Shown: piece by piece, positions 17,060-29,364 of the stretch
How the letters are laid out: the number at the start of each line of letters is the position of its first letter
How positions within the stretch are numbered: the first letter of the stretch is position 1
NCBI RefSeq assembly: GCF_030409755.1
Contig: NZ_JAUFQE010000002.1
Location: forward strand, 3,534,001-3,598,000
DNA length: 64,000 nucleotides
Direction: 5' to 3'
DNA from: Vibrio lentus
GTDB lineage: Bacteria > Pseudomonadota > Gammaproteobacteria > Enterobacterales > Vibrionaceae
The notes under the pieces: model-generated
Told to the model about the DNA's origin: nothing
Seen by the model: the letters and a program-made list of their open reading frames with translations, nothing else
The model's database searches: none
Position numbers and translations under genes: made by a program

Positions 17060-18010
17060 ATGACAGAAGCATTCAAACATATTTCAGTATTGCTTAACGA
17101 ATCTATTGACGGACTTGCGATCAAACCTGACGGTACCTACATCGATGGTACTTTTGGCCGTGGTGGTCACAGCCGTACAATCCTGTCTAAACTGGGCGAG
17201 AATGGACGCCTCTTTAGTATCGACCGCGATCCACAAGCGATTGCTGAAGCTCAGAAGATTGATGATCCCCGTTTTACAATTATCCATGGCCCATTCTCGG
17301 GTATGGCTGAATATGCAGAGCGTTATGACTTAGTCGGTCAAGTGGATGGTGTTTTACTGGATTTAGGTGTCTCTTCACCGCAGTTGGATGATGCTGAGCG
17401 TGGCTTTAGCTTCATGAAAGATGGTCCGTTGGACATGCGTATGGATCCAACAACGGGTATTCCTGTTTCTCAGTGGTTAGTTGAAGCGGATCTTGATGAT
17501 ATCACTTGGGTTATTCGTGAGTTTGGTGAAGATAAACATGCTCGCCGTATTGCGAAAGGCATCATTGCTTATCAAGAAAACGAAGAAAACGAACCGTTAA
17601 CGCGTACTGGTCAACTGGCTAAGCTTATCTCAGACGTGGCTCCAAAGAGCTTTAAAGAGAAAAAGCACCCAGCGACACGTGCATTCCAAGCGTTTCGTAT
17701 CTATATCAACAGTGAACTTGAAGAGATCGATACCGCACTGAAAGGCGCCGCAAGCATTCTTGCTCCTCAAGGTCGTATCTCTGTTATCAGCTTCCACTCT
17801 CTTGAAGACCGCATGGTGAAGCGCTTTATTCGTAAAGAGAGCCAAGGACCACAAGTTCCTCACGGTTTACCATTAACAGAAGATCAGATTAAAGCGTTAG
17901 GCAGTGCCGATCTAAAACCAATTGGTAAAGCGATCAAGCCTTCTAAAGATGAAGTGGATGAGAATACTCGTTCGCGCAGTTCAGTACTACGAATCGCAGA
18001 AAAGCTATAG
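17060..18010 (+). CDS. rsmH: 16S rRNA (cytosine1402-N4)-methyltransferase RsmH
   Basis: This S-adenosylmethionine-dependent enzyme (MraW) methylates C1402 at N4. Motifs are [13 protein letters not shown], the SAM-binding [36 protein letters not shown] and [15 protein letters not shown]. It has 316 residues, full length. It is the first gene of the dcw cluster here, because mraZ is absent. ftsL starts 4 bp after the stop. Confidence 0.97.
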   Translation: MTEAFKHISVLLNESIDGLAIKPDGTYIDGTFGRGGHSRTILSKLGENGRLFSIDRDPQAIAEAQKIDDPRFTIIHGPFSGMAEYAERYDLVGQVDGVLLDLGVSSPQLDDAERGFSFMKDGPLDMRMDPTTGIPVSQWLVEADLDDITWVIREFGEDKHARRIAKGIIAYQENEENEPLTRTGQLAKLISDVAPKSFKEKKHPATRAFQAFRIYINSELEEIDTALKGAASILAPQGRISVISFHSLEDRMVKRFIRKESQGPQVPHGLPLTEDQIKALGSADLKPIGKAIKPSKDEVDENTRSRSSVLRIAEKL

Positions 18011-18013
18011 TCA

Positions 18014-18331
18014 ATGAAGACCTCCAAGCCAAACTTAGCCAAGATAATATTTTTTGATTTGATCTCCGTGGGTAAAGTCCCATTGGTGCTTCTTATCTGT
18101 ATCTTCGCGAGTGCGATGGGGGTCGTTCTTACGACACATATGTCACGTCAGGCTATTACGCAAAAAGACACAGCATTAGTGGAACGAGAACAACTTGATG
18201 ATGAGTGGCGAAATTTAATGCTTGAAGAGACGGCTCTGGCTGAACATAGTCGTGTTCAAGCATCGGCAAAACGAGAGCTAGACATGAAACGTCCAGACTC
18301 TGACAAAGAAGTAGTGATCACACTGAAATGA
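18014..18331 (+). CDS. ftsL: Cell division protein FtsL
   Basis: A small bitopic division protein that forms the FtsQLB complex and helps activate FtsWI. It has 105 residues: a short cytoplasmic N-terminus, one transmembrane helix (VPLVLLICIFASAMGVVLTT, about residues 19-40), then a periplasmic coiled coil (about 45-95). Identification rests on size, topology and place between rsmH and ftsI. Its stop overlaps the ftsI start (ATGA). Confidence 0.93.
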   Translation: MKTSKPNLAKIIFFDLISVGKVPLVLLICIFASAMGVVLTTHMSRQAITQKDTALVEREQLDDEWRNLMLEETALAEHSRVQASAKRELDMKRPDSDKEVVITLK

Positions 18332-20085
18332 CCGGTAAAAAGGAAAAAGCACCCGCAAAAACCGTTAATAAATCAACGAAAGAGCGTGTGAAGAGCGAAA
18401 AGGATTCGGATCCAATTCTTATTAAGTGGCGTTTCAACGTCTTGATTGCTTTCGTGTTTCTTGCCTTTGCTGCACTCGTAGGCCGTGTCGCCTATATTCA
18501 AATTATTGAACCAGATAACTTAATCCGTCAGGGCGACCTTCGTTCGGTACGTGTTAAGGCAATTCCTTCCGCTCGCGGTATTATTTCAGATCGTAATGGC
18601 GAACCGCTTGCTGTGAGTGTTCCAGTTGAAGCGGTATGGGCCGATCCAAAAACGATTTTCGATAAAAACGGTATGGCCCAAATTGATCGTTGGTATGCGT
18701 TAGCCGACGTACTTGGCCTGAAACGCCAATCGATGATCGATAAGATCTCTAGCAACAAATCCCGCCGATTTGTTTACCTGCAAAGACAAGTTAGCCCTGC
18801 GATGGCTAAGTATATTCGTGAACTAAAGCTGGTGGGTGTTGGCCTTAAAGCGGAATCTCGACGTTACTACCCGGCAGGTGAAGTCAGCGCGCACCTTATC
18901 GGTGTGACCGGTATTGACGGGCATGGTTTGGAAGGCGTTGAACGTAGCTATGACAAATGGCTCACGGGTGAGGCGGGTAAACGGACTATTCGTAAAGATC
19001 GCTATGGACGTGTTGTTGAAAACATTGCTTTAGAAGAGCGTGAAGAAGGCAAACCACTCGAATTAACGATCGATCAACGATTACAAGCCATTGCTTATCG
19101 CGCTATTAAGCAAGCCGTGGCTGATCACAAGGCGACTTCAGGCTCTGCGGTACTGCTCGATGTAAAAACGGGTGCCGTGTTAGCTATGGTTAATGCCCCT
19201 TCTTATAATCCGAACAATCGTGCTGATTTACAAAGCTTTAAGATGCGTAACCGCGTGCTGACCGATGCCATGGAGCCCGGCTCTACCGTGAAACCTTTTG
19301 TGGTTTTGGCGGCGCTGGAGAACGGCACTGCAGACCCAGATATCATTATTGATACTGGCAATGGCATTATGCAGATCGGTGGTAGTCGAGTACGAGATTC
19401 TTCTAAAGTCGGCAAGGCTGACTTAGCGCTGATCCTCAAGAAGTCGAGTAATATTGGTGTTGCGAAACTGGCGCTTAACATGCCACTTGAAGCTTTGCTT
19501 GGTATGTACAGTTCAGTTGGCTTAGGCGAGATGTCTGGGCTTAACCTGGTTGGTGAAACGAGCGGTATTTTCCCGAATCGCCGTCGTTGGTCAAAGTTTG
19601 AAATTGCGACCTTAGCGTTCGGTTATGGCTTGTCTGTAACACCGATGCAGTTGGCACATGCTTATGCAACGTTAGCCAACAAAGGCATGTATGAACCGAT
19701 TCATATTATTAAGAGTAACGACCAAGATTTTTCTAAGCAAATCATCAAGCGCGAGAACGCAGAACTGGTTCTGAAAATGCTTGAAGGGGTTACTCAAAAA
19801 GGCGGTACAGCGACAAGAGCCGCGGTTCCTGGTTACCGAGTTGCAGCAAAAACGGGTACCTCTCGTAAGGCTGAAGCTGGCGGCTACAGTGATGAATACA
19901 TCGCGGTGACCGCAGGCTTTGCTCCAGTCAGTGACCCAAGAGTCGCGTTGGTTGTTGTGGTTAATGAACCTCAAGGTGACCTTTACTATGGCGGTTCAGT
20001 TGCAGCCCCGGTTTTTTCTGAAATCATGAAGGGTGCACTGCAAATACTGAATGTCCCTGCTGATGAAAACAAGTTTCAAGAATAG
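18328..20085 (+). CDS. ftsI: Peptidoglycan D,D-transpeptidase FtsI (PBP3)
   Basis: Septal class B penicillin-binding protein that cross-links new peptidoglycan with FtsW. A cytoplasmic tail rich in lysine precedes one transmembrane helix (about 36-58). The pedestal domain contains RGIISDRNGEPLA. The transpeptidase motifs are STVK (nucleophile S319), SSN (373-375) and KTGT (508-511). It has 585 residues. The ATG lies within the ftsL stop codon. Confidence 0.97.
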   Translation: MTGKKEKAPAKTVNKSTKERVKSEKDSDPILIKWRFNVLIAFVFLAFAALVGRVAYIQIIEPDNLIRQGDLRSVRVKAIPSARGIISDRNGEPLAVSVPVEAVWADPKTIFDKNGMAQIDRWYALADVLGLKRQSMIDKISSNKSRRFVYLQRQVSPAMAKYIRELKLVGVGLKAESRRYYPAGEVSAHLIGVTGIDGHGLEGVERSYDKWLTGEAGKRTIRKDRYGRVVENIALEEREEGKPLELTIDQRLQAIAYRAIKQAVADHKATSGSAVLLDVKTGAVLAMVNAPSYNPNNRADLQSFKMRNRVLTDAMEPGSTVKPFVVLAALENGTADPDIIIDTGNGIMQIGGSRVRDSSKVGKADLALILKKSSNIGVAKLALNMPLEALLGMYSSVGLGEMSGLNLVGETSGIFPNRRRWSKFEIATLAFGYGLSVTPMQLAHAYATLANKGMYEPIHIIKSNDQDFSKQIIKRENAELVLKMLEGVTQKGGTATRAAVPGYRVAAKTGTSRKAEAGGYSDEYIAVTAGFAPVSDPRVALVVVVNEPQGDLYYGGSVAAPVFSEIMKGALQILNVPADENKFQE

Positions 20086-20103
20086 AGCTAATCAGGATTC
20101 AAT

Positions 20104-21588
20104 ATGAGTAATAGCCTCACGCTGTCATCTTTACTTTCTCCTTGGGGAGACTTTTGTTCTCCTGAGTTGGAGTCGATTGTTGTTGAGCAATTGGAGTTGG
20201 ATAGTCGTGCCATCAAGGACGGTGATATTTTTGTTGCCGTAATCGGACATGCTGTCGATGGTCGTCGGTTTATCGATAAAGCCGTTTCTCAAGGCGCGAA
20301 AGCCGTCATTGCACAAGCTGGCGATGACAAAGCTCATGGCTTGGTTGAGAAGCTAAACTCGGTTCCTGTGGTTTATGTTTCAGACTTAAACTCAATACTC
20401 TCTGAATTAGCTAGCCGTGTTTATTCTTCTCAAGCGACCAAATTGATTGGTGTCACTGGCACCAATGGCAAAACCACCATTACCCAGTTGATTGCTCAAT
20501 GGCTTGATCTCGTCGGTCAACGTTCAGCGGTAATGGGCACAACAGGTAATGGTTTCTTAGATAATCTAAAAACCGCTGCTAACACCACGGGGAGTGCTAT
20601 TGAAATACAGCGCACACTGAGTGAGTTAGCTGCAGAAAAAGCGGTGTATACCGCAATGGAAATCTCTTCTCATGGTTTGGTGCAAGGTCGTGTAAAAGCG
20701 TTGGACTTTGAGGTTGGTGTATTTACTAACTTGAGTCGTGATCATCTTGATTATCATGGCACGATGGAAGAGTACGCATTGGCTAAAAAGAGCCTATTTA
20801 CTCAACACAAATGTAAGCACGCAGTCATTAATGTGGATGACGAAGTGGGTAAAGTTTGGGTGTCAGATTTATCCAATGCAATAGCCGTTTCACTGTCACC
20901 GCTAACGGGCTATCAACAATCGGTATGGGCGTCTGATGTCGCTTATGCAGAAACCGGTATTCAGCTGTCTTTCGATGGTAGTTGGGGACAGGGGAAGCTT
21001 TCTGTTCCACTGATTGGTCAGTTTAACGCATCAAATGTGCTGGTTGCTTTTGCGACTTTGCTTTCGTTGGGTATCGACAAGCAAACCTTGGTCGACACCA
21101 CGTCTCAGCTTCAGCCTGTTATTGGTCGTATGGAGCTTTTCCAAACTCCGAACAAGGCAAAAGTGGTTGTCGATTACGCTCATACGCCCGATGCGCTAGA
21201 AAAAGCATTGGCAGCATTGCGTGTGCATTGCTCTGGACAACTGTGGGCAATCTTCGGCTGTGGTGGTGACCGCGACACCGGTAAGCGCCCAATGATGGCA
21301 GCAACCGCAGAGCAGTTCGCCGATAAAAGCATTATTTCAGATGACAACCCTCGCAGTGAAGACCCTGCGTTGATTGTTAAAGATATGCTGGCTGGCTTAA
21401 GTGAACCTGAAGCTGCATTTGTAGAGCACGATCGCTATCAAGCCCTTAAGTTTGCTCTAGAGCAGGCTGGCAGCAATGACATTATTCTTCTGGCAGGTAA
21501 AGGCCATGAGGATTACCAAGTATTGAAAGACAAAACGGTACATTATTCAGACCGAGAGTCTGCGCTACAACTTTTAGGTATTTCATAA
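20104..21588 (+). CDS. murE: UDP-MurNAc-tripeptide synthetase MurE
   Basis: Cytoplasmic ATP-dependent ligase that adds meso-diaminopimelate to UDP-MurNAc-L-Ala-D-Glu. The P-loop is [10 protein letters not shown]. The DNPRSEDP motif marks meso-DAP rather than lysine specificity, and the carbamylated-lysine segment [15 protein letters not shown] is present. It has 494 residues. It begins 18 bp after ftsI and its TAA overlaps the murF ATG by one base. Confidence 0.97.
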   Translation: MSNSLTLSSLLSPWGDFCSPELESIVVEQLELDSRAIKDGDIFVAVIGHAVDGRRFIDKAVSQGAKAVIAQAGDDKAHGLVEKLNSVPVVYVSDLNSILSELASRVYSSQATKLIGVTGTNGKTTITQLIAQWLDLVGQRSAVMGTTGNGFLDNLKTAANTTGSAIEIQRTLSELAAEKAVYTAMEISSHGLVQGRVKALDFEVGVFTNLSRDHLDYHGTMEEYALAKKSLFTQHKCKHAVINVDDEVGKVWVSDLSNAIAVSLSPLTGYQQSVWASDVAYAETGIQLSFDGSWGQGKLSVPLIGQFNASNVLVAFATLLSLGIDKQTLVDTTSQLQPVIGRMELFQTPNKAKVVVDYAHTPDALEKALAALRVHCSGQLWAIFGCGGDRDTGKRPMMAATAEQFADKSIISDDNPRSEDPALIVKDMLAGLSEPEAAFVEHDRYQALKFALEQAGSNDIILLAGKGHEDYQVLKDKTVHYSDRESALQLLGIS

Positions 21589-22961
21589 TGATTGATGTAT
21601 CACTCGAGCAGATTTGTTTTGCTGTTAATGGCGAGCTGATTGAGGCAGGAAACTCGAACAATACCGTAATCAATGCAGTTTCAACGGATACTCGTACCGT
21701 CGAAGAAGGCGCATTGTTTGTTGCTATCGTTGGAGAGCGTTTCGATGCGCATGACTTTTGCCATCAAGCCGTTGAGGCAAATGCGAGCGCGTTGTTAGTC
21801 GAACGAAAACTTGACCTAAATATTACTCAAGTTGTTGTTGAAGACACTAAACTTGCTTTAGGTCAGCTAAGTGCTTGGATCCATGAGCAATGTAATGTTC
21901 CAACCATGGCGATTACAGGCAGCTGTGGCAAAACGACCGTCAAAGAGATGGTGGCAAGTATTCTACAACAGCGTGGCAAGGTGCTGTTTACGGCAGGTAA
22001 CTTCAATAATGATATTGGTGTGCCTTTGACTTTGTTACGCAGTGAACCAAGCGACGACTATGCAGTGATCGAATTAGGCGCTAATCATATTGGTGAAATC
22101 GCCTACACCACGCAACTAGTCAAACCACAAGTTGCTTTGGTGAATAATGTGGCCGCGGCTCACTTAGAAGGCTTTGGTTCTATCGATGGCGTGAAACAAG
22201 CGAAAGGTGAAATCTTTCAGGGGCTTGCTGCCGGTGATACTGCTATTGTTAATCTAGAGAGCAACGGTGGGGGCTTTTGGAATGAAGTCCTTGCGGATAA
22301 AACGGCACTGACTTTTTCTGAAAGTAACCATAAAGCCGATTATTTTGCTGAAAATATCGAAATCAACGACCAAGGCGAAGCTTGCTTTGATATGCAAACG
22401 CCATTAGGTGTTACGGCTGTTGAACTTGGTATTATTGGTCAGCACAACGTGGCGAACGCGTTGGCGGCTGCAGCGTTGAGCATTCAATTTGGTGCAACGC
22501 TTGATGAAATAAAAAGTGGTTTAGCGAACCTTATCTCGGTCAAAGGACGAGTTGAGGTTCAACAATTAAGTCAGAATATCAAGCTGATAGATGACAGTTA
22601 TAACGCTAGCGTGCCTGCAATGAAGGCGGCAGCTAAACTGCTGTCGAGCTTTAAAGGTCAACGTTGGCTGATTTTAGGCAATATGGCTGAATTAGGCGAC
22701 GAAAGTCTTGCACTTCACCGTCAAGTCGGTGAATATGCTGCCCCATTCGCTTTTGAGCATGTACTCACTTACGGTGATGATACCAAGGTGATTAGTGAGG
22801 TCTGTAATGGCACCCACTTCGCAACGCATCACGCGATGATCGCACACATAGAGCAGCACTTATGCTTGCCGAATAACGTGTCACACACCTTGTTGGTGAA
22901 AGGCGCAAACAGTGCAGGGATGAGTAAAATAGCCGCTGCTTTAAAGGAGAACTTTTCATGA
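21588..22961 (+). CDS. murF: UDP-MurNAc-tripeptide-D-Ala-D-Ala ligase MurF
   Basis: The final cytoplasmic Mur ligase, adding D-Ala-D-Ala to make the UDP-MurNAc-pentapeptide. The ATP-binding motif is [29 protein letters not shown] and [14 protein letters not shown] are conserved family segments. The cysteine in GSCGKTT is a small variation on the usual GSNGKT/GSSGKT. It has 457 residues. It overlaps murE by one base and mraY by four. Confidence 0.97.
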   Translation: MIDVSLEQICFAVNGELIEAGNSNNTVINAVSTDTRTVEEGALFVAIVGERFDAHDFCHQAVEANASALLVERKLDLNITQVVVEDTKLALGQLSAWIHEQCNVPTMAITGSCGKTTVKEMVASILQQRGKVLFTAGNFNNDIGVPLTLLRSEPSDDYAVIELGANHIGEIAYTTQLVKPQVALVNNVAAAHLEGFGSIDGVKQAKGEIFQGLAAGDTAIVNLESNGGGFWNEVLADKTALTFSESNHKADYFAENIEINDQGEACFDMQTPLGVTAVELGIIGQHNVANALAAAALSIQFGATLDEIKSGLANLISVKGRVEVQQLSQNIKLIDDSYNASVPAMKAAAKLLSSFKGQRWLILGNMAELGDESLALHRQVGEYAAPFAFEHVLTYGDDTKVISEVCNGTHFATHHAMIAHIEQHLCLPNNVSHTLLVKGANSAGMSKIAAALKENFS

Positions 22962-24040
22962 TAATTTGGCTTGCAGAGCTACTACAGCCATACTTTTCTT
23001 TTTTCCGTTTGTTCGAATACCTATCGTTTCGAGCAATCGCGAGTATTTTGACAGCTTTATGTCTGTCGCTGTGGATGGGACCTCGTTTAATTGAGCGTCT
23101 GCAAATGCTACAAATTGGCCAAGTTGTTCGTAATGACGGCCCTGAATCTCATTTCAGCAAACGTGGTACGCCAACCATGGGCGGAGTGATGATCCTGGCT
23201 GCTATCATTATTACGGTATTGATGTGGGCTGATCTCTCTAATCCTTATGTTTGGGCTGTATTAGTTGTACTTGCAGGTTATGGCGCGGTTGGCTTTGTTG
23301 ATGACTACCGTAAAGTCGTTCGCAAAAACACAGATGGCTTGATTGCGCGTTGGAAGTACTTCTGGCAATCGGCTATTGCATTGGTTGTGGCGTTTGCTCT
23401 GTATGCTCACGGGCACGATACTGCAGCAACTCAATTGGTTGTTCCTTTCTTTAAAGATGTGATGCCACAACTTGGTTTACTGTATATCGTACTAACTTAC
23501 TTTGTTATTGTGGGTACCAGTAATGCGGTAAACCTAACGGACGGCCTTGATGGTTTAGCTATCATGCCAACGGTTATGGTTGCGGCTGGTTTTGCTGTAA
23601 TTGCTTGGGCGACAGGTAACGTTAACTTCGCGGCATATCTACACATTCCATACATTCCATACACCTCTGAGCTGGTTGTGGTTTGTACCGCTATCGTGGG
23701 TGCGGGCCTTGGTTTCCTATGGTTCAACACCTACCCAGCACAAGTATTTATGGGCGATGTTGGCTCGCTAGCACTTGGCGGTGCATTGGGTGTGATTGCT
23801 GTGTTAGTTCGCCAAGAGTTGGTACTGGTTATTATGGGCGGTGTGTTTGTAATGGAGACTTTGTCAGTGATTCTGCAGGTGGGCTCTTACAAACTGCGTG
23901 GTCAGCGTATTTTCCGCATGGCACCGATTCACCACCACTATGAACTGAAAGGTTGGCCAGAACCGCGTGTAATCGTGCGTTTTTGGATCATCTCAATGGT
24001 ATTAGTACTGGTTGGCCTAGCAACGCTGAAAGTTCGTTAA
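22958..24040 (+). CDS. mraY: Phospho-N-acetylmuramoyl-pentapeptide-transferase MraY
   Basis: Integral membrane enzyme that makes lipid I from UDP-MurNAc-pentapeptide and undecaprenyl phosphate. It has 360 residues and about ten transmembrane helices. The catalytic and metal-binding signatures are [26 protein letters not shown] and [15 protein letters not shown]. The start lies inside the end of murF (ATGA overlap). Confidence 0.98.
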   Translation: MIIWLAELLQPYFSFFRLFEYLSFRAIASILTALCLSLWMGPRLIERLQMLQIGQVVRNDGPESHFSKRGTPTMGGVMILAAIIITVLMWADLSNPYVWAVLVVLAGYGAVGFVDDYRKVVRKNTDGLIARWKYFWQSAIALVVAFALYAHGHDTAATQLVVPFFKDVMPQLGLLYIVLTYFVIVGTSNAVNLTDGLDGLAIMPTVMVAAGFAVIAWATGNVNFAAYLHIPYIPYTSELVVVCTAIVGAGLGFLWFNTYPAQVFMGDVGSLALGGALGVIAVLVRQELVLVIMGGVFVMETLSVILQVGSYKLRGQRIFRMAPIHHHYELKGWPEPRVIVRFWIISMVLVLVGLATLKVR

Positions 24041-24098
24041 TCCTATGTGAGCCTCTTAATGAGAGGCTCTTTAAAACTATTAAGAGCATCTTGTTTAA

Positions 24099-25415
24099 AT
24101 GGAACGTTGGCAAAATATTCAAAATGTAGTGGTTGTGGGGCTCGGTATTACCGGGCTCTCTGTCGTTAAACATCTCGTAAAATACCAACCTCAGACTCAT
24201 GTGAGAGTGATTGATACACGAGAACTACCACCAGGCCGAGAATCTTTGCCTGAATCGGTAGAACTGCATTCTGGAAGTTGGAATAGCCAATGGTTAGCGG
24301 AAGCTGATTTAGTGGTTGCTAACCCAGGTATCGCCTTAGCGACCCCTGAAATACAAGATGTTATTCAAGCGGGAACTCCGGTTGTTGGCGATATTGAACT
24401 GTTTGGTTGGGCGGTAGACAAACCCGTCGTGGCAATAACAGGTTCTAATGGCAAAAGTACGGTGACCGATCTAACGGGTGTGCTTGCTAAGGCTGCCGGT
24501 CTTAACGTTGGTGTTGGTGGCAACATCGGTATTCCTGCCTTAGACCTGCTTGAGCTTGATGCTGACTTGTATGTCCTTGAGCTTTCAAGCTTTCAGCTAG
24601 AAACAACATCCAGTCTAAATCTTGCAGCGGCGGCTTTTTTGAACCTGTCAGAAGATCATATGGATCGCTATCAAGGCATGGCCGATTACCGTGACGCTAA
24701 ATTAAGAATTTTTAATAATGCTCAGTACGCGATTGTAAACCGCGAAGACAAAGAGACTTATCCTGATCAAACGATGTCATTGGTGACATTTGGACTCGAT
24801 GACCAAGAGTTTGGTGTATCAATGGTCGATGGCACCGAATGGCTAGTGGATAATGGTAAGTCAGTACTTGCTACCCAAGATTTAACATTGGTTGGACGTC
24901 ATAACGTAGCGAATGCGTTAGTCTCGTTAGCATTGTTGAAGCAAGTCGGTATTGATTACAACAAAAGCCTTGAAGCTCTGAAAGCCTACAATGGTTTGAC
25001 GCATCGCTGCCAAGTAGTGGCTGACAAACGCGAAATTAAATGGGTTAACGACTCGAAAGCGACCAACGTAGCCAGTACATTAGCGGCTCTGTCGGGATTA
25101 GAATACCAAGGTACTTTGTATCTCTTAGTCGGAGGTGTGGGCAAAGGTGCTGACTTTAGCGAGCTTAAACCCGTGTTGGCGCAACTAGACCGCGTACAAC
25201 TGTGTTGCTTCGGTGAAGATGCTGCGCAATTTATGCCATTACATCCATCGGCTAAGACGTTTGATACCATGCGTGACATCATCGAGAGTTTCTCTGCACA
25301 ATTGGTGTCGGGTGACATGGTGATGTTGTCTCCTGCATGTGCAAGCTTCGATCAATTTAATAACTTCATGGCGAGAGGTGATGCGTTCACTGAACTTGCT
25401 CATGAGTACGCCTAA
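24099..25415 (+). CDS. murD: UDP-MurNAc-L-Ala-D-Glu ligase MurD
   Basis: Cytoplasmic ligase that adds D-glutamate to UDP-MurNAc-L-Ala. An N-terminal Rossmann-like segment ([16 protein letters not shown]) precedes the P-loop [31 protein letters not shown] and NDSKATN are typical MurD motifs. It has 438 residues. The 58-bp gap after mraY holds a small inverted repeat (GAGCCTCTTAATGAGAGGCTC) but no clear T run. Confidence 0.97.
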   Translation: MERWQNIQNVVVVGLGITGLSVVKHLVKYQPQTHVRVIDTRELPPGRESLPESVELHSGSWNSQWLAEADLVVANPGIALATPEIQDVIQAGTPVVGDIELFGWAVDKPVVAITGSNGKSTVTDLTGVLAKAAGLNVGVGGNIGIPALDLLELDADLYVLELSSFQLETTSSLNLAAAAFLNLSEDHMDRYQGMADYRDAKLRIFNNAQYAIVNREDKETYPDQTMSLVTFGLDDQEFGVSMVDGTEWLVDNGKSVLATQDLTLVGRHNVANALVSLALLKQVGIDYNKSLEALKAYNGLTHRCQVVADKREIKWVNDSKATNVASTLAALSGLEYQGTLYLLVGGVGKGADFSELKPVLAQLDRVQLCCFGEDAAQFMPLHPSAKTFDTMRDIIESFSAQLVSGDMVMLSPACASFDQFNNFMARGDAFTELAHEYA

Positions 25416-25437
25416 CGTGTTGAAGGACTAACATTCA

Positions 25438-26634
25438 GTGCAAAGAGTGAAAGAGATTAATCAATCTATTTGGCAATGGCTTAACCGTGCCACACCAGAG
25501 GCGCTCTACGATCGTCAGTTGGTATGGATTGCTCTTGGACTGATGCTGACGGGCTTGGTAATGGTAACGTCGGCTTCGTTCCCAATCAGTGCACGTTTAA
25601 CCGATCAGCCGTTTCACTTTATGTTCCGTCACGCCATTTTCTTGGTGTTAGCGTTAATCGTATCCAGCGTCATATTGCAAATTCCAATGAAGCGTTGGTT
25701 TCAATACAGCATGTATCTACTGGGTTTATCCTTCTTTTTGCTGGTCGTGGTATTGGCTGTCGGTAAGTCGGTTAACGGTGCATCGCGCTGGATTCCGCTT
25801 GGGTTGTTTAACTTACAACCGGCCGAAGTCGCTAAATTATCGCTGTTTATCTTTATGGCGGGCTACTTGGTTCGAAAACAAGACGAAGTGAGGAAAACCT
25901 TCTTCGGTGGTTTTGGTAAGCCAATTATTGTGTTTGGTGCCTTTGCAGTATTACTCCTTGGCCAACCCGATTTAGGTACCGTTGTTGTAATGCTGGTTAC
26001 TTTGTTTGGCATGCTATTTATCGCGGGTGCCAAGCTTTCACAGTTTATTGCCTTGATGGTGGCGGGTATTGCCGCGGTCGTCGGCTTGATTGTTATAGAG
26101 CCCTATCGTGTTCGACGTGTGACCTCATTCTGGGAACCTTGGAATGACCCGTTTGGCAGTGGCTACCAGTTAACTCAGTCATTGATGGCATTTGGCCGCG
26201 GTGATTGGATGGGGCAAGGTCTTGGTAACTCGGTTCAGAAGTTAGAATATTTACCAGAAGCACATACCGATTTTGTGTTTGCTGTATTGGCTGAAGAGTT
26301 GGGCTTTGTTGGTGTGACCTTAGTGCTTATTCTTATTTTTAGTTTGGTGCTTAAAGCGATTCTAATTGGTAAGAAAGCCTTCGAAAACGACCAGTTATTC
26401 AGTGGTTATCTTGCCTTTGGTATTGGTATTTGGTTTGCTTTTCAAACGCTTGTTAACGTGGGTGCCGCTTCAGGTATCGTTCCAACCAAAGGTCTGACAT
26501 TGCCATTAATCAGTTACGGCGGGTCAAGTTTGATCGTGATGTCGGTGGCGGTTTCGATGCTGCTACGTATCGATCACGAGTGCCGAATACAACAAAAAGA
26601 ACAAGCCGACAATCAAAACGAATTAGTAGAATAA
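25438..26634 (+). CDS. ftsW: Septal peptidoglycan glycosyltransferase FtsW
   Basis: A SEDS-family polymerase that makes septal glycan strands from lipid II with FtsI. It has 398 residues and about ten transmembrane helices. Conserved segments include [46 protein letters not shown] and LISYGGSSL. The start is GTG at 25438, with AAGGA about 10 bases before it; another GTG follows three codons later. Confidence 0.96.
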   Translation: MQRVKEINQSIWQWLNRATPEALYDRQLVWIALGLMLTGLVMVTSASFPISARLTDQPFHFMFRHAIFLVLALIVSSVILQIPMKRWFQYSMYLLGLSFFLLVVVLAVGKSVNGASRWIPLGLFNLQPAEVAKLSLFIFMAGYLVRKQDEVRKTFFGGFGKPIIVFGAFAVLLLGQPDLGTVVVMLVTLFGMLFIAGAKLSQFIALMVAGIAAVVGLIVIEPYRVRRVTSFWEPWNDPFGSGYQLTQSLMAFGRGDWMGQGLGNSVQKLEYLPEAHTDFVFAVLAEELGFVGVTLVLILIFSLVLKAILIGKKAFENDQLFSGYLAFGIGIWFAFQTLVNVGAASGIVPTKGLTLPLISYGGSSLIVMSVAVSMLLRIDHECRIQQKEQADNQNELVE

Positions 26635-26646
26635 GAATCTAACGTG

Positions 26647-27708
26647 ATGAAAAAAAACAAAAAACTTTTAGTGATGGCTGGTGGTACTGGCGGTCACGTT
26701 TTCCCTGGCTTAGCCGTGGCTAAAAAGCTTCAGCAACAAGGTTGGGAAATTCGCTGGTTAGGAACTGCGGACCGAATGGAAGCGGATCTGGTGCCAAAGC
26801 ATGGTATTGAGATCGACTTCATTAAGGTGAAAGGCCTGCGTGGTCAAGGCATTAGCAAGCTAATTAAAGCGCCATTCCAGATTATTAATGCCATACTTCA
26901 AGCAAGACAGCACATCAAAGCATGGCAACCAGATGTTGTACTTGGAATGGGTGGTTACGTGAGTGGTCCCGGTGGCATCGCGGCATGGTTATCCGGTATT
27001 CCTGTGGTTCTACATGAACAAAATGCAGTGGCAGGTTTAACCAACCAATGGCTATCTAAAATTGCTAAAAAAGTGTTCCAAGCTTTCCCTGGTGCGTTTC
27101 CTACTGCACAGGTGGTGGGTAACCCAGTACGTGAAGATGTTGTTGCCTTAGCTGAACCCGAACAACGCATGGCAGAGCGTGACGGCGATATTCGTATCCT
27201 CGTGATGGGTGGCAGTCAGGGCGCTAAGATCCTGAACGATACCTTGCCAGTGACCATGGCCCAGCTTGGTGAAGGTTTTACTGTGGTGCATCAAGCCGGT
27301 AAGAACAATCAACAGCAAGTGATTGAACAATACAAATCACATTCTGTAGATAATGTTCAAGTGACTGAATTTATTGATGATGTGGCGCAAGCTTATGAGT
27401 GGGCAGATCTATTAGTGTGTCGCTCAGGCGCGTTAACTGTATCGGAAGTATCCGCTGCTGGAGTGGGTTCTATTTTCGTTCCGTTTATGCACAAAGACAG
27501 ACAGCAAGCGCTGAATGCCGATCACCTCGTTGAATGTGGCGCGGCGTTAATGATTGAACAGCCTCAACTGACGGCTGATAAGCTAGCGAATACTATCGCT
27601 CAGCTTGATAGAAATGAATTAAAAATGATGGCAACAAAAGCTCGTCAGGCAGCCAAGCTTGATGCGGATGTGACCGTCGCTGAAGCGATTAAAGCTTTAG
27701 CAAAATAA
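26647..27708 (+). CDS. murG: UDP-GlcNAc transferase MurG (lipid II synthase)
   Basis: Peripheral membrane glycosyltransferase that converts lipid I to lipid II. It has a GT28/GT-B fold with the N-terminal glycine loop [14 protein letters not shown] and the donor-site segments [11 protein letters not shown] and [10 protein letters not shown]. The ATG at 26647 gives about 353 residues; a GTG one codon earlier (26644) is also possible. It follows ftsW by about 12 bp. Confidence 0.96.
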   Translation: MKKNKKLLVMAGGTGGHVFPGLAVAKKLQQQGWEIRWLGTADRMEADLVPKHGIEIDFIKVKGLRGQGISKLIKAPFQIINAILQARQHIKAWQPDVVLGMGGYVSGPGGIAAWLSGIPVVLHEQNAVAGLTNQWLSKIAKKVFQAFPGAFPTAQVVGNPVREDVVALAEPEQRMAERDGDIRILVMGGSQGAKILNDTLPVTMAQLGEGFTVVHQAGKNNQQQVIEQYKSHSVDNVQVTEFIDDVAQAYEWADLLVCRSGALTVSEVSAAGVGSIFVPFMHKDRQQALNADHLVECGAALMIEQPQLTADKLANTIAQLDRNELKMMATKARQAAKLDADVTVAEAIKALAK

Positions 27709-27721
27709 TGAGATTGAATTG

Positions 27722-29182
27722 ATGACGATTGAACATACCCAAGACTTAGCGCAAATCCGTGCAATGGTGCCAGAGATGCGCCGTGTTAAATCTATCCACT
27801 TCATTGGTATTGGTGGCGCAGGAATGAGCGGGATTGCTGAAGTCTTGCTTAATGAAGGCTACCAGATCACGGGTTCTGATATTGCTCAAAATCCAGTGAC
27901 CGATCGTTTAGTTAGCAAGGGTGCGACCGTTTATATCGGTCACCAAGCTAGTAACGTTGCCGACGCAAGTGTGGTAGTGGTTTCAACCGCTATCAACGAA
28001 GAAAACCCAGAAATTATTGCCGCCCGTGAAGCGCGCACACCTATCGTTCGTCGTGCAGAAATGCTGGCTGAGCTGATGCGTTTTCGTCATGGCATTGCTG
28101 TGGCAGGTACGCACGGTAAAACCACGACAACTGCGCTAGTGACACAGATTTACTCGGAAGCAGGTTTAGATCCAACCTTCGTAAATGGTGGTTTGGTGAA
28201 GAGTGTGGGCACGAATGCTCGTCTAGGTTCGAGTCGTATTCTTATCGCTGAAGCCGATGAAAGTGATGCATCATTCTTACATCTGCAACCAATGGTTAGT
28301 ATCGTTACTAACATTGAAGCGGATCATATGGATACTTACGGCGGCGATTTCGAAACGCTAAAACAGACGTTCATTGATTTCTTACACAATCTGCCATTCT
28401 ACGGTCAGGCTGTGATGTGTGTTGATGATCCGGTAGTACGTGAGCTTATTCCTCAGGTGAGCCGCCAAGTGATTACCTACGGTTTCTCAGAAGATGCGGA
28501 TATCCGTATTGAAAACTACGTACAAGAAGGCCAACAAGGCAAGTTCACTGTGGTACGTGAAGGCAAAGCGAACCTAGATATTACGTTGAACATTCCAGGT
28601 CGCCATAACGCACTTAACGCATCTGCGGCGATTGCGGTTGCGACGGAAGATGACATCAGCGACGAAGCGATTTTAAAAGCGATGGCGGGAACGGAAGGCA
28701 CTGGCCGTCGTTTCGATCACCTTGGTGAGTACGAAACGGGTAAGGGTATTGCAATGTTGGTTGATGATTACGGTCATCACCCAACCGAAGTCGACGTAAC
28801 AATTCAAGCTGCCCGTAGTGGCTGGACAGACAAACGTCTCGTGATGATTTTCCAACCACACCGCTACAGCCGAACTCGTGATCTGTATGATGACTTTGCT
28901 AACGTTCTTGAGCAGGTTGATGTTCTAATCTTATTAGATGTGTACTCTGCAGGTGAGAAACCGATTGCAGGGGCTGACGGACGCTCGTTAAGCCGAACTA
29001 TTCGTGGGCGTGGTAAGATTGATCCGATCTTCGTTGCTGATATCAACACGCTGCCATCGGTTCTAGCCAACGTCATTCAAGGCGGTGACCTTGTTTTAAC
29101 GCAGGGTGCAGGTGATGTTGGTCGTGTTGCTAAGCAACTCGAATCGTTACAGTTAGACATTAATAATATGCAGAACGCGTAG
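27722..29182 (+). CDS. murC: UDP-N-acetylmuramate-L-alanine ligase MurC
   Basis: The first Mur ligase, adding L-Ala to UDP-MurNAc. An N-terminal domain has [17 protein letters not shown], the P-loop is [11 protein letters not shown] and the substrate-binding segment is [10 protein letters not shown]. It has about 486 residues from the ATG at 27722; a TTG one codon upstream is less likely. It is followed by a 182-bp gap holding a hairpin and the ftsQ promoter. No ddl gene follows, unlike in Escherichia coli. Confidence 0.97.
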   Translation: MTIEHTQDLAQIRAMVPEMRRVKSIHFIGIGGAGMSGIAEVLLNEGYQITGSDIAQNPVTDRLVSKGATVYIGHQASNVADASVVVVSTAINEENPEIIAAREARTPIVRRAEMLAELMRFRHGIAVAGTHGKTTTTALVTQIYSEAGLDPTFVNGGLVKSVGTNARLGSSRILIAEADESDASFLHLQPMVSIVTNIEADHMDTYGGDFETLKQTFIDFLHNLPFYGQAVMCVDDPVVRELIPQVSRQVITYGFSEDADIRIENYVQEGQQGKFTVVREGKANLDITLNIPGRHNALNASAAIAVATEDDISDEAILKAMAGTEGTGRRFDHLGEYETGKGIAMLVDDYGHHPTEVDVTIQAARSGWTDKRLVMIFQPHRYSRTRDLYDDFANVLEQVDVLILLDVYSAGEKPIAGADGRSLSRTIRGRGKIDPIFVADINTLPSVLANVIQGGDLVLTQGAGDVGRVAKQLESLQLDINNMQNA

Positions 29183-29204
29183 CAGAATACTGTCTACAGA
29201 CTGT

Positions 29205-29233
29205 GGTCAATCGCTCACTTCTTGCGATTGACC
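29205..29233 (+). repeat. Perfect hairpin in the murC-ftsQ gap
   Basis: GGTCAATCGC (29205-29214) and GCGATTGACC (29224-29233) around a 9-nt loop. The following TAAAATTGACC is not a convincing T run, so this is an attenuator, processing site or weak terminator rather than a clear terminator. Confidence 0.6.
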
Positions 29234-29264
29234 TAAAATTGACCAAAAATCTTATTATCAACGT

Positions 29265-29292
29265 TTGATAGTTTGATTTTGCTCAGTATAAT
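29265..29292 (+). promoter_or_regulatory. Promoter of ftsQ-ftsA-ftsZ
   Basis: TTGATA (29265-29270), 16 bp, then a perfect TATAAT (29287-29292), about 70 bp before ftsQ. It would give ftsQAZ its own transcription start apart from the upstream mur genes. Confidence 0.75.
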
Positions 29293-29364
29293 TCATAGGT
29301 TAAAGTAAGTGCTTTTACCTCTATTACGAAGATAGGGAATAGAATTGCGAACCAACGACAGGGA

